64,000 nucleotides of DNA, from positions 8,026-72,025 of the forward strand of contig CAMTUJ010000024.1 in the NCBI GenBank assembly GCA_947084925.1, given 5' to 3'. Each line of letters opens with the position of its first letter. Position 1 is the stretch's first letter. Positions 47,514 to 56,176 of the stretch are shown piece after piece. Source of the stretch: JAGPUQ01 sp947084925. GTDB taxonomy: Bacteria; Pseudomonadota; Gammaproteobacteria; Pseudomonadales; Porticoccaceae. The notes under the pieces are model-generated. The model worked only from the letters and a program-made list of their open reading frames with translations, did no database searches and was not told the origin of the DNA. The translations under genes and the position numbers were made by a program.

Positions 47514-47534
47514 GCCGCCGGTGTTACCGGCGGC
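47514..47534. terminator. Bidirectional hairpin between convergent genes
   Basis: A perfect 9-bp stem with a 3-base loop (GCCGCCGGT-GTT-ACCGGCGGC), 3 bases after the MarC stop and 19 bases from the end of the convergent monooxygenase gene. It is well placed to terminate both transcripts, though a T-run is absent. Confidence 0.6.
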
Positions 47535-47552
47535 TGCGAGCCTCCCGGCTCT

Positions 47553-49220
47553 TCAACGGAGTTGCATGCCCTGGTAATGATTCTCCGCCAGCGCCTTGCA
47601 CTCCTGCCGGAACACGGGCGCCGGCGCCGCGTACAGCAGGAGCGCGCGGGGTTTGCCGGGAATATTGCTGCCCATGATCCAGCTATCGGTTTTACTCAGC
47701 AGCGTCTTGTCGGCTTCCTGTTCGGCGTGGCGCGTCCACGCCGTTTCGGCCTCGGGCGTGGGCACCACCTCCCGGAGGTTGCGCTCGCGCATGTAGCCCA
47801 TGAGATCGGTCACCCAATCCACGGTGATCTGCGCGCAACGGGGCAGATTGCAGAACGCGGCGTGGGGGCCGATGTGCATGAACATGTTGGGAAAGCCGCT
47901 GACCTGAAGGCCCATGAAGGTTTTCAGTTCGCGCGACCATTTGTCCTTGATCGAGCTGCCGTCCGGGCCGCGGATGTCGATGCGCGAAATGGCGCCGGTA
48001 CCGGCATCAAAGCCGGTCGCGAAAATGATCACATCGAGGTCGTATTCCGCTGCCGTGGTCTTGATCCCTGTTGGTGTGATGCGCGCGATGGGATTTTCGC
48101 GGATATCGACCAGGGTTACATGGTCCTGGTTGTAGACCTCGTAATAGTTGGTTTCCATGGGTACGCGACGCTGGCCGAAGCCGTGGGTGGTCGGCACCAG
48201 TTTCGCGGCGACAGCCGGATCCTTGACGCGCGCGCGAATCTTGCGGGCGACGAAGTCCGACAACAATTTGTTGGCCCGCATGTCGGTCATGACATCGTGG
48301 AAATTGGCGAGCCACAGCGCGAAGCCGCGACCGTGCGTGTGGAGTTTCTCGAACAGCGCCTCACGCTCTTCGGCGCTGACATCGAAGACCGAACGCGGAT
48401 CGAAGTCGTGCATGAAGGCGCCGCCGGTTTTGTCGCAGAGCTTGAAGATCGCCGGGTAGCTGGCCTTTAGCGCCGCCTGTTCTTCCGGTTTGATGGGCCC
48501 GTTGTGCAGTGGCACGCACCAGTTTGCGGTGCGCTGGAACACATGCAGACGGGCGGCGCCGGCGGCTAGGTGGGGAATCAACTGCACCGCCGTCGCGCCG
48601 GTGCCGATGATGCCGACCCGCTTGCCCAGATAGACCGATTTGTCGCCGCCCAGCCCGTTGGGGTCGTGGGGCCAGCGGGAGGTGTGAAGGGATTTACCCT
48701 GGAAACTGTCGATGCCGGCAATATCGGGAAACTGCGTGGCCGACAGCAGTCCGGTCGCCATGATCATGAAGCGGGCGCGAATGGTGGCGCCGGCCTCGGT
48801 GAGGATATCCCAGCACTGCGCATTGGCATCGAAAGTTGCCGCCGTGACGCGGGTATTGAAGCGGATAAGCGGTCGCAGGTTGAACTTGTCGGCGACGTGA
48901 TTCAGGTACGCCAGGGTTTCTGGCTGGGGCGCGAAATGTTCACTCCAGTTCCATTCCCGCAGCAGTTCGTCCGAGAATGAATACGCGTAGGTGTAGCTTT
49001 CGGAATCGAAGCGGGCGCCGGGATAGCGGTTCCAGTACCAGGTGCCGCCGACACCGCTGCCGGCTTCTATGCCGAGCACCGAAAAGCCGGCCTCGCGCAG
49101 GCGGTGGATCTGGTACAGACCGGAAACGCCGGCGCCGATGACCACGGCGTCAAACTGGGTAGCCGCGCCATTGGCGGCACGGTGCGTCGACGTGCTGGAT
49201 ACTGCGGGTGCATTGGGCAT
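47553..49220 (-). CDS. Flavin-containing monooxygenase, Baeyer-Villiger type
   Basis: A 555-residue FAD/NADPH monooxygenase that inserts oxygen into ketones, giving esters or lactones. FAD-binding GAGVSG is at about residues 29-34; GTWYWNRYPGARFD and the Baeyer-Villiger fingerprint FQGKSLHTSRW (residues 173-183) follow; NADPH-binding GTGATAV is near 206-212. The substrate cannot be read from sequence. It is divergently oriented from the acyl-CoA dehydrogenase operon across a 313-bp gap, suggesting a shared pathway. GGAG precedes its ATG. Confidence 0.92.
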   Translation of the reverse strand: MPNAPAVSSTSTHRAANGAATQFDAVVIGAGVSGLYQIHRLREAGFSVLGIEAGSGVGGTWYWNRYPGARFDSESYTYAYSFSDELLREWNWSEHFAPQPETLAYLNHVADKFNLRPLIRFNTRVTAATFDANAQCWDILTEAGATIRARFMIMATGLLSATQFPDIAGIDSFQGKSLHTSRWPHDPNGLGGDKSVYLGKRVGIIGTGATAVQLIPHLAAGAARLHVFQRTANWCVPLHNGPIKPEEQAALKASYPAIFKLCDKTGGAFMHDFDPRSVFDVSAEEREALFEKLHTHGRGFALWLANFHDVMTDMRANKLLSDFVARKIRARVKDPAVAAKLVPTTHGFGQRRVPMETNYYEVYNQDHVTLVDIRENPIARITPTGIKTTAAEYDLDVIIFATGFDAGTGAISRIDIRGPDGSSIKDKWSRELKTFMGLQVSGFPNMFMHIGPHAAFCNLPRCAQITVDWVTDLMGYMRERNLREVVPTPEAETAWTRHAEQEADKTLLSKTDSWIMGSNIPGKPRALLLYAAPAPVFRQECKALAENHYQGMQLR

Positions 49221-49533
49221 GGTGTTTCTCCGATGGCTTATGTTGTGAGGTTTTTATATAAGCTCTTGCTCCTGTCGCTGGTGTTGCGCCGGTCCCACGC
49301 AGGATTGCGTTTCTCTTTACCACTTTTCGTGGCCGGAAAGATAGTGTCCATCTGATCAGCAGACCCACCAACACGTTGCGGGCGGCGGGCGATTCCCGCG
49401 CGCTGGCCCCGGCCGTCCTGCAATCAACTACCGAGGTGCCGCCGGTTTTGCCGATCCACGCATCAGCCTATAGAATCCCCGGGCCCGGCCGCCCGCCGGT
49501 CCCCTTTCCGCGATCCGTGCAACGAGTGTACCG
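49221..49533. other. Divergent intergenic region between monooxygenase and CoA operon
   Basis: A 313-bp region with no gene. It has AT-rich islands near 49250-49340, likely promoter DNA for the minus-strand monooxygenase. A plausible promoter for the plus-strand operon is TTTTGC (49446) with TATAGA (49469-49474), spacer 17. Short open frames here have no recognisable similarity. Confidence 0.5.
49446..49474 (+). promoter_or_regulatory. Candidate promoter of the acyl-CoA operon
   Basis: TTTTGC and TATAGA are separated by 17 bp, about 60 bp upstream of the acyl-CoA dehydrogenase ATG. The -10 is good and the -35 weak. Confidence 0.35.
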
Positions 49534-50694
49534 ATGAGCAGCACCAACGAAAATTATCCCGAAATCCGTGCCGCCGTGACCAAACTGTGCAGCCAGTTCC
49601 CCGGCGAATACTGGCGCGCGCTGGACGACACCCATACCTATCCCACGGCGTTCGTGCGCGCGCTTACCGAGGCGGGCTTTTTGTCGGTGCTGATTCCCGA
49701 GGAATACGGCGGTGCCGGCCTGCCCATCGAGGCGGGCTGCGCGGTGCTCGAAGAAATCCAGCGCTCCGGCTGCAACGGCAGTGCCTGTCACGCCCAGATG
49801 TACACCATGGGCACCCTGCTCAGGCACGGCAACGAGGATCAGAAGCGCCGCTACCTGCCCGGCATCGCCGCAGGCGAGCTGCGCTTGCAGGCGTTCGGTG
49901 TCACCGAGCCCACCAGCGGCACCGACACCACCCGCATCCGTACCCGCGCGGTGCGCGACGGCGCCGACTATGTGATCAACGGCCAGAAGGTGTTCATTTC
50001 GCGCACCGAACACTCGGACCTGATGGTGCTGCTGGTGCGCACCACGCCCTACGAGGAGGTCAAAAAATCCTCCGACGGCATGTCGGTGTTTCTGGTGGAC
50101 ATGCGCGAGGCGGTGGGCAACGGACTCACCATCAAACCCATCAAGACCATGATCAACCACTCCACCACGGAGCTGTTCTTCGACAACCTGCGGGTGCCGG
50201 CGGCGAACCGCATCGGCGAGGAGGGCAGGGGCTTCAAGTACATCCTCGACGGCATGAACGCCGAGCGTATCCTGATCGCCTCCGAGTGCATCGGCGACGC
50301 GCGGTTTTTCATCGAGCGCGCGAGCAGGTACGCCTGCGAACGCTCGGTGTTCGGACGTCCCATCGGCCAGAACCAGGGCATCCAGTTCCCGATCGCGCGC
50401 AACTATGTGGAGACCGAAGCGGCGGCCCTGATGGTGTTGAACGCGGCGCGCCTGTTCGATGCCGGCGAGCCCTGCGGCTCCGAGGCCAACATGTGCAAGC
50501 TGGCCGGCTCCGAGGCCGCCTGGCACGCCGCCGACACCTGCCTGCAGACCCACGGTGGTTTCGGCTATACCCAGGAGTACGACATCGAGCGCAAATTCCG
50601 CGAGACGCGGCTGTACCAGACCGCGCCGATTTCCACCAACCTGATCCTGTCCCACGTGGCCATCCACGAGCTGGGCATGCCCAAGTCGTTCTGA
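49534..50694 (+). CDS. Acyl-CoA dehydrogenase
   Basis: A 386-residue FAD-dependent dehydrogenase that introduces a double bond next to a CoA thioester. Motifs include LIPEEYGGAGLPIEAG, FGVTEPTSGTDTT (FAD/substrate loop), and the C-terminal THGGFGYTQEYDIERKFRETRLY. From memory the sequence resembles the acyl-CoA dehydrogenase beside the itaconate genes of Pseudomonas aeruginosa (PA0879), including SACHAQMYTMGTLLRHG. It leads a four-gene operon and the next gene starts 9 bases after its stop. Confidence 0.93.
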   Translation: MSSTNENYPEIRAAVTKLCSQFPGEYWRALDDTHTYPTAFVRALTEAGFLSVLIPEEYGGAGLPIEAGCAVLEEIQRSGCNGSACHAQMYTMGTLLRHGNEDQKRRYLPGIAAGELRLQAFGVTEPTSGTDTTRIRTRAVRDGADYVINGQKVFISRTEHSDLMVLLVRTTPYEEVKKSSDGMSVFLVDMREAVGNGLTIKPIKTMINHSTTELFFDNLRVPAANRIGEEGRGFKYILDGMNAERILIASECIGDARFFIERASRYACERSVFGRPIGQNQGIQFPIARNYVETEAAALMVLNAARLFDAGEPCGSEANMCKLAGSEAAWHAADTCLQTHGGFGYTQEYDIERKFRETRLYQTAPISTNLILSHVAIHELGMPKSF

Positions 50695-50703
50695 GGGGAC
50701 GAG

Positions 50704-51561
50704 ATGACCGCTATCGATCTCGCGCATTTGCAGCAATGGCAGGGCCGCCAGGAACGCGCCACCGACCTGATCGCGCCCGCCAAGGTGGAAGCCATGGCGG
50801 CCACCCTCGACTGGGAGTCCGCCCCCGCCGTCGGCGCTGAACTGCCCCGGCCCTGGCACTGGCTGTATTTTCTGCCGGCCGCGCGGCAATCGAAAATCGG
50901 CCGCGACGGCCATCCCGAGCGCGGCGGCTTTCTGCCGCCGGTGCCGCTGCCGCGCCGCATGTGGGCGTCGGGCAATGTCGAGTTTCTCGCGCCGCTGCGG
51001 GTGGGCGATGAAGCCACCCGCACCAGCACCGTGCAGAGCGTGACCCACAAGCGCGGCGGCACCGGCGATCTGGTGTTCGTCACCGTCGCCCATGAAATCC
51101 GCGCGCGCGATGTGCTCGCGATCCGCGAGACCCAGAACCTGGTGTACCGCGAAGACCCGGATCCCGATGCGCCCGCGCCCAGGCCGGTGGCGCCGCCCGC
51201 GGCGGCGGAGTTCGGCCGCGCCTGGATGCCCGATCCCGTGCTGCTGTTTCGCTATTCGGCGCTGACCTTCAACGGCCATCGCATTCACTACGATCGCGAC
51301 TACGCCATGGGCGAGGAAGGCTATGCCGGACTGGTGGTGCACGGGCCGCTGTCGGCGACCCTGTTGCTGGATCTGGTACGCGCCGAGCTGCCCGGCGTCG
51401 AGATCGCGCAGTACGACTACCGCGCCGTGCGCCCCCTGATCGACGGCAATCTGTTCCGCGTCGAGGGCTGCCGAACCGACGCCGGGCTGAGTCTGTGGGC
51501 GCTGGATCACACCGGTGCCGTCACCATGCAAGCCACCGCCACCTTGGGGAACGCGGGATGA
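50704..51561 (+). CDS. MaoC/FAS1-like CoA-ester hydratase (itaconyl/mesaconyl-CoA type)
   Basis: A 285-residue double-hotdog protein. The C-terminal half holds the hydratase motif LLFRYSALTFNGHRIHYDRDYA with the Asn-His-Asp pattern. The N-terminal half contains PPVPLPRRMWASG. This is the architecture of fungal HTD2-type dehydratases and of bacterial itaconyl-CoA and mesaconyl-C4-CoA hydratases. Its setting before a CitE-like lyase supports a branched C5-dicarboxyl-CoA substrate; this is inference. GGGGACGAG precedes the ATG. Its stop overlaps the next ATG by 4 bases. Confidence 0.82.
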   Translation: MTAIDLAHLQQWQGRQERATDLIAPAKVEAMAATLDWESAPAVGAELPRPWHWLYFLPAARQSKIGRDGHPERGGFLPPVPLPRRMWASGNVEFLAPLRVGDEATRTSTVQSVTHKRGGTGDLVFVTVAHEIRARDVLAIRETQNLVYREDPDPDAPAPRPVAPPAAAEFGRAWMPDPVLLFRYSALTFNGHRIHYDRDYAMGEEGYAGLVVHGPLSATLLLDLVRAELPGVEIAQYDYRAVRPLIDGNLFRVEGCRTDAGLSLWALDHTGAVTMQATATLGNAG

Positions 51562-52439
51562 CCGCCAGCCATCCATTGCCCGCCTGGCGTTCGGCGCTGT
51601 TTGTGCCGGCGCATGTCGAAAAATTCGTCGCCAAGGCCCACACCCGCGGCGCCGACGCCATCATTCTCGATCTCGAAGACAGCGTGCCGCTGCCCGAGAA
51701 GGCGAGCGCGCGCGGCGCGGTGCCCGGTGCCGCCGCGCAGATCGCCGGCCACGGCCTCGATGTGCTGGTGCGCATCAACCGGCCCTGGCGGCTCGCGGTG
51801 CGCGATCTGGAAGAAAGCATCTGCGCGCAAGTCCACACCATCGCGGTACCCAAGGTGGCGAGCGCCGACCATCTGGCCTTCATCGCCGAGATCATCGACG
51901 AAATCGAAATCGACAAAGGCCTCACCCCGGGCCACACCAAACTGCTTGCCTTTATCGAAGGCGTCGGCGGCCTTGCGCAGGTGGATGCCATCGCGTGCGC
52001 GTCATCGCGCCTGATCGGGTTGTTTCTGGGCGCCGAGGATTTCAGCGCCGAAGTGGGGATGCAGCCCACGGCGGAGGGCCTGTTCGGACCCAACCAGCAG
52101 ATCGTGTTCGCCGCGCGGCGCGCCGGCATTCTGCCGTTCGGTTTTGTCGGCTCGATTGCCGACTACTCGGATCTCGACGCCTTCCGCGCCCGCATCCGTC
52201 AGGCGCGCGCGCTCGGCTTTGTCGGTGCGCTCGGCATCCACCCGAGCCAGGTCGGTATCATGAACGAGGAGTTCGTGCCGAGCGCCGAGGAAGTCGACCA
52301 TGCGCGCGGCCTGCTCGCCGCCTATGAACAAGCCCTTGCCGAAGGACGCGGCGCCGCCGCCTACCAGGGCAAGATGATCGACGCCCCCGTGGTGGCGAGG
52401 GCGCGGGAAGTGCTGCGCGCGCACGCCGCCCGCGCTTGA
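51558..52439 (+). CDS. HpcH/HpaI-family CoA-ester lyase (CitE-like)
   Basis: A 293-residue TIM-barrel lyase. The CitE pattern shows as RSALFVPAHVEKFVAKA at the N-terminus, DAIILDLEDSVP (metal-binding Asp region) and VGALGIHPSQVGIMNEEF near the C-terminus. Relatives cleave citramalyl-CoA, malyl-CoA or methylmalyl-CoA to acetyl-CoA or propionyl-CoA plus a keto acid. After a MaoC-like hydratase, (S)-citramalyl-CoA lyase is a reasonable candidate, not proven. It overlaps the upstream gene by ATGA. Confidence 0.85.
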   Translation: MTASHPLPAWRSALFVPAHVEKFVAKAHTRGADAIILDLEDSVPLPEKASARGAVPGAAAQIAGHGLDVLVRINRPWRLAVRDLEESICAQVHTIAVPKVASADHLAFIAEIIDEIEIDKGLTPGHTKLLAFIEGVGGLAQVDAIACASSRLIGLFLGAEDFSAEVGMQPTAEGLFGPNQQIVFAARRAGILPFGFVGSIADYSDLDAFRARIRQARALGFVGALGIHPSQVGIMNEEFVPSAEEVDHARGLLAAYEQALAEGRGAAAYQGKMIDAPVVARAREVLRAHAARA

Positions 52440-52512
52440 CGCCGGATTTGTATCGGCGTATTCCGGCACTCGTTTTCACTCACTGCATTCAGACCACAAC
52501 CGAGGAATTCCC

Positions 52513-53310
52513 ATGACCGAACCCGTGCTGTACCGGCAGGAAGGCCGCATCGCCATCGTCACCCTGAACCGCGCCGATACCCGCAACGCGCTGTCCGACG
52601 AAGTTGTGCCGGCATTGATCGCCCAGCTCAAGCGCGCCAACGACGACACCGGCATCAGCTGCGTGATCCTGACCGGCGCCGGCCCGAGCTTTTCCTCCGG
52701 TGGCAACCTGAAGGAAATCCGCGCCATGACGCAGGAGAAAAATCTCAGCGTGCACGAGATTCGCAACTGGTACATCGACTGCATCCAGCAGATTCCCCAC
52801 ACCATGGCCAAGCTGACGGTGCCGGTGATCTGCGCGGTCAACGGCCACGCCATCGGCGCCGGCTGCGATCTCACCATGATGTGCGACATCCGCATCGCGT
52901 CGGAAAAAGCCGTATTCGCCGAGAGTTTCATGCGCGTCGGCCTGATTCCCGGCGACGGCGGCGCCTGGTTTCTGCCGCGCGTGATCGGCCTGTCGCGCGC
53001 CTGTGAGATGAGCTACACCTGCGACATGATCGACGCGCACAAAGCCGAGCGCTGGGGCATGGTGTCCGAGGTCGTGCCCCACGAACAACTGCTGGACGCG
53101 GCGCTGACCATGGCCAAACGCATCGTCGCGCATCCGCCCATGGGTGTGCGCTATGCGAAGAAACTGCTCGTGGAGTCGCAGCACATGCCGCTGACCGCCG
53201 CGCTCGAAATGGCGGCCGGCATGCAGGCGACCTTGCAAAATACCGAAGACCATCTGGAAGCCATCGACGCGGCGCTGGAGAAGCGCGCACCGGTATTCAA
53301 GGGCTGTTGA
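52513..53310 (+). CDS. Enoyl-CoA hydratase/isomerase (crotonase) family protein
   Basis: A 265-residue crotonase-fold enzyme. The oxyanion-hole regions are GPSFSSGGNLKEI and NGHAIGAGCDLTMMCDIRIASE. Position 2 catalytic region is VGLIPGDGGAWFLPRVIG, with Asp rather than the second Glu common in enoyl-CoA hydratases, so the exact reaction is uncertain. AGGA precedes the ATG. It follows the lyase by 73 bases and is the last gene of the CoA-ester operon. Confidence 0.88.
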   Translation: MTEPVLYRQEGRIAIVTLNRADTRNALSDEVVPALIAQLKRANDDTGISCVILTGAGPSFSSGGNLKEIRAMTQEKNLSVHEIRNWYIDCIQQIPHTMAKLTVPVICAVNGHAIGAGCDLTMMCDIRIASEKAVFAESFMRVGLIPGDGGAWFLPRVIGLSRACEMSYTCDMIDAHKAERWGMVSEVVPHEQLLDAALTMAKRIVAHPPMGVRYAKKLLVESQHMPLTAALEMAAGMQATLQNTEDHLEAIDAALEKRAPVFKGC

Positions 53311-53371
53311 TCCGGCGGGAACTGGTCAGGGTTCCGGCACGTCCAGGGTCCGAATCGGAGAGGAAAGTCAG

Positions 53372-53389
53372 GCCGGAACGGGCTCCGGC
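53372..53389. terminator. Short hairpin after the CoA-ester operon
   Basis: GCCGGA and TCCGGC pair around a 6-base loop, about 60 bp downstream of the last gene. There is no T-run; this is a weak terminator candidate. Confidence 0.25.
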
Positions 53390-53494
53390 GGCAGGCTGCA
53401 AGCGGTGTGAGTGATCGCGAAAGCCGCCCGCCCGGTTTGGAGTGCCCGCGGATCGGCCCCGCGACCTGACAGTTCGCGAACCGGGTGCTGCGCG

Positions 53495-53713
53495 CTAGTT
53501 TTTCCTGGTCACGACCAGCAGGAGCCCGCCCACCAGAATTGCGCCAAGGCCAGCCCAGACTGGGACATTGACCCGTTCCTTTTCGTCGATCGACAGGTGT
53601 AACGGACCCACATCGGCCGTGTGGGTCTCCTTGGTGTAGCTGAAGCCGCCGTACGCGAGCGCCAGGGCACCAGCAACGATCAGCAGAATCCCTGCAATCT
53701 TTTGTGCATTCAT
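53495..53713 (-). CDS. Small two-helix membrane protein, DUF3185-like
   Basis: A 72-residue protein with two hydrophobic helices (about residues 4-22 and 50-68) flanking a polar loop. It reads MNAQKIAGILLIVAGALALAYGG-type at the start (only the first residues are diagnostic) and resembles the DUF3185 group of small envelope proteins. Function unknown. The ATG at 53713 follows GGGGAAAGCAAG, a good ribosome site; an ATG eight codons upstream is less likely. Confidence 0.65.
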   Translation of the reverse strand: MNAQKIAGILLIVAGALALAYGGFSYTKETHTADVGPLHLSIDEKERVNVPVWAGLGAILVGGLLLVVTRKN

Positions 53714-53786
53714 CTTGCTTTCCCCTATCAGCATCACTTGGCCCCCGACTCGGGAGGCTCGTCTGAGGGCGCTCGAATCGGACGAG

Positions 53787-53925
53787 TCAGATCGTCCTGC
53801 CCTGAATGATCCGGATCAGGATCACGACAACGGCCACGACCAACAGCAGGTGGATAAATCCGCCTATGTAGGCTGACACCAGCCCCAGTGCGGATCAACA
53901 AGGTGATCTTGCCCATCCACAACAA
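53787..53925 (-). pseudogene. Frameshifted Lmo0937-like small membrane protein
   Basis: The lower half of this segment (53894-53787) encodes LGLVSAYIGGFIHLLLVV followed by ILIRIIQGRTI, the conserved hydrophobic C-terminus of the small Lmo0937 family. The plausible start (TTG-TTG-TGG, reading MLW as in the family) lies in another frame ending in LLIRTG, and the C-terminal frame has a TGA at 53895-53897 upstream. One frameshift near 53885-53895 would join them. It is either a small pseudogene or a sequence error. It sits next to another small membrane protein. Confidence 0.55.
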
Positions 53926-53952
53926 GCCGCTTAGCGGCGGGTCCGTTGTTGG
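53917..53952. repeat. Inverted repeat near the small membrane genes
   Basis: CCACAACAAGCCGC-TTA-GCGGCGGGTCCGTTGTTGG forms a hairpin with a 5-bp perfect inner stem and a bulged outer stem. It could be a terminator or a mobile-element scar; no function is known. Confidence 0.35.
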
Positions 53953-54066
53953 TAGGCACGATCCGTCAGAGGCGCTCTTCAGTCAAGCAGGAAATCAATG
54001 CCGCGGGCAGGCATCGAGGCTTGCCTCCCGACGCAAACCGCATCGGGAGGCAAGATCGCTCGATGG

Positions 54067-55863
54067 TCAGGGTGCCTTGGTGATGCGTCCCTCGATGATC
54101 GCGCTGAAGGGTTCCGCCAGGCTGGCGATGTGTTCGACCAGCGCATCCAGATCGACCGGGCCGATCACCCGATCGGTGCCCTGGGCCAGCACCCTGAAAT
54201 TGTCGCCGCCGCTGGCCATGAAGCTGTTCACCGTGACGCTGTAGCGGGTGGCCGGATTCAGCGGGCTGCCGTTGACCCGTATGCTCGCGGGATCAACGCG
54301 GTTGTCGGCGATACCGGCACCATTCTCGCGCCAGGTGTAGGTCAGTCCCGAGGGCTTCATGATCCGTGCAAAGGGCTGGCCAATCCATTGCTGATCGAGC
54401 AGTTCGACGATCTGGGCGCCGGTCAGCGTCATGCTGACCAGATCATTGTTGAATGGCTGCACCGCAAAGAGTTCGCCCCAGGTCACTTCACCGGCACTGA
54501 CATCGGCCCGGATGCCGCCCGGATTCATGAGTGCGATCTCGGTATTCATGGCATCGCGCTGCGCATCCGCAATCAGATTCCCCAGCGCCGATTCGCCGGC
54601 AGGGCTCTCGGCACGGGTGATGTCGGCGGCGGCGATGCCGATGACACGGCTCACCAGCGGTGCCACGGTCTCGGCGGCCGCGGCGACCAGCTCGGCCACT
54701 TCCGGATCCGGCGTCAGGCCCGGCCCCGCGTCGCCCCAGGTGGTGACGATGGCCGCGGATTTTTGCACCACATCCCGGGTAGCCGGATCGATGGCCACAT
54801 CGATGTCGCCATAGGCGGTGCTGGCCGAGAATGCCTGCGTTACCAGGATCGGCGTGCCGTTGCTGTTGTTCATCAGGGCATTGGTGAAACCGTGAGCATG
54901 GCCGGAGACCACGATGTCCACCTCGTCATCGAGCCGGGCTACGATCGCGCCGATGGCGCCGTCAAGAATCGTCGGCGTCGCGGGTGTGGCACCCGCGAAC
55001 GACGTCTGGCGCGTGCCCTGGTGGATGGCGACCACCATGGCATGCACACCGCGCTGCTTCAGGCGTGCAACCTCCGCATTGATGGCATCCGCTTCATCCA
55101 TGAACTGGAGTCCTGCCACGCCGCTCGGCGTCACGATCGTCGGGGTTTCCTTGAGCACCGCACCGATAACGGCGACCGGAATGCCGCGAATGCGTTTGAT
55201 CACCGAGCGCGGCAGCAGGGGCTTACCGCTGTCGGCCCAGACCACGTTGGCGCTCACCGTGGGATAGCGCGCTCCGCGCCAGGTTTCTTCGAGAAAAGGG
55301 CCGTCCGGATGAGTGCCGCCGTCCAGCAGGCGCAGCAGCTCCCCGGTACCCTCGTCGAATTCGTGGTTGCCGAGGCTGCCGACCAGATTGCACCGCGCGT
55401 CCAGCCGATCGCGGTAGTCGCAGTACTGGTTCGCCAGCAGGTTAAGGAAGCTGATCGACGGTTCGTCCTGGAGCAGTGCCGAGACCGGGGGGCTGGCGCC
55501 GACATGGTCGCCGGCGTGAACCAGAATGGCGCCATCCCGAGCCGCTGCTTCGGCCGCATGCAGATAGGAGGTGAGTACCGCCGCGCCACCCGCCGGGCGA
55601 CCGGCGACGGTTCTGGGCTCCAGCTGGCCGTGAAAGTCGTTGATGCCGAGCAGCTTGAAGCGTACCCAGGCCCGGGGGTCGGCGGCGCGCGGATCGGTCC
55701 ACTGGATCTTGCGCGCAGCCTCGATTCGCAACTCGATGGCGTCTTCCGAACCCTGATCGTGCCCCTGATCGTGGGGCCCGGCGAACTCCGCACTGGCGAG
55801 ACCGGTTGCCAGACAGCCGGTGACCAGCAAGGCGCCGGGAATCAATTTCCGCAGCAGTGACAT
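54067..55863 (-). CDS. UshA-like periplasmic 5'-nucleotidase/metallophosphatase
   Basis: A 598-residue exported enzyme that hydrolyses nucleotides or related phosphate esters. A signal peptide occupies residues 1-25 (MSLLRKLIPGALLVTGCLA). The calcineurin-like metal motifs are LLGINDFHGQLEP, HAGDHVGASPP, LGNHEFDEG and SGHAHG. The C-terminal nucleotidase domain shows NPGGIRADV, then FNNDLVSM and ASGGDNF. AAGGAGA upstream of the ATG supports 55863; an earlier in-frame ATG lacks a signal peptide. Nucleotide versus UDP-sugar specificity is not clear. Confidence 0.92.
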   Translation of the reverse strand: MSLLRKLIPGALLVTGCLATGLASAEFAGPHDQGHDQGSEDAIELRIEAARKIQWTDPRAADPRAWVRFKLLGINDFHGQLEPRTVAGRPAGGAAVLTSYLHAAEAAARDGAILVHAGDHVGASPPVSALLQDEPSISFLNLLANQYCDYRDRLDARCNLVGSLGNHEFDEGTGELLRLLDGGTHPDGPFLEETWRGARYPTVSANVVWADSGKPLLPRSVIKRIRGIPVAVIGAVLKETPTIVTPSGVAGLQFMDEADAINAEVARLKQRGVHAMVVAIHQGTRQTSFAGATPATPTILDGAIGAIVARLDDEVDIVVSGHAHGFTNALMNNSNGTPILVTQAFSASTAYGDIDVAIDPATRDVVQKSAAIVTTWGDAGPGLTPDPEVAELVAAAAETVAPLVSRVIGIAAADITRAESPAGESALGNLIADAQRDAMNTEIALMNPGGIRADVSAGEVTWGELFAVQPFNNDLVSMTLTGAQIVELLDQQWIGQPFARIMKPSGLTYTWRENGAGIADNRVDPASIRVNGSPLNPATRYSVTVNSFMASGGDNFRVLAQGTDRVIGPVDLDALVEHIASLAEPFSAIIEGRITKAP

Positions 55864-56176
55864 GGCGTATCTCCTTGGCGCGTGGGGGATGAATTGCAGC
55901 GCCAAGAATGGCCGCCGGATATGCCAGGGTGTTGACGTCCGGGTTACAGTGGGGTGACGGAGGTGCGAACGGCCAAGCCGCCGTGCCTGCGGTGTGGGCG
56001 CGAGCCGCGGACCAGGTGTTGAATGGTCTGAAGCATCTGATTCCGTTCAGGGTGCGACCCTTCGCCTGGCTCGGGGCTCACCACGACCGGAATCGGCAGG
56101 TCGCCGTTCGTCCCGAGCCATGATTTTGGCGAATGGTTGAAGACTGGTTCAGCGTATCTTCAACGCGGAACCAGGC
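55864..56176. other. Intergenic region with a dispersed inverted repeat
   Basis: A 313-bp region without a convincing gene. Its main feature is the inverted repeat at 56058-56119. The short open frames have no recognisable similarity. Confidence 0.6.
56058..56119. repeat. Dispersed GGCTCGGG/CCCGAGCC inverted repeat
   Basis: CCTTCGCCTGGCTCGGG on the left pairs with CCGTTCGTCCCGAGCC on the right, enclosing a short spacer. It is a variant of the common proteobacterial intergenic repeat whose arms read like TTCGACAGGCTCAGG and CCGTTCGTCCTGAGCC (recognition from memory). There is one copy in this window. Confidence 0.6.

Noticed and set aside
53888..54244. Plus-strand open frames near 53.9-55.8 kb
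   Set aside because: They lie opposite the UshA-like nucleotidase gene, which has a signal peptide and metal motifs.
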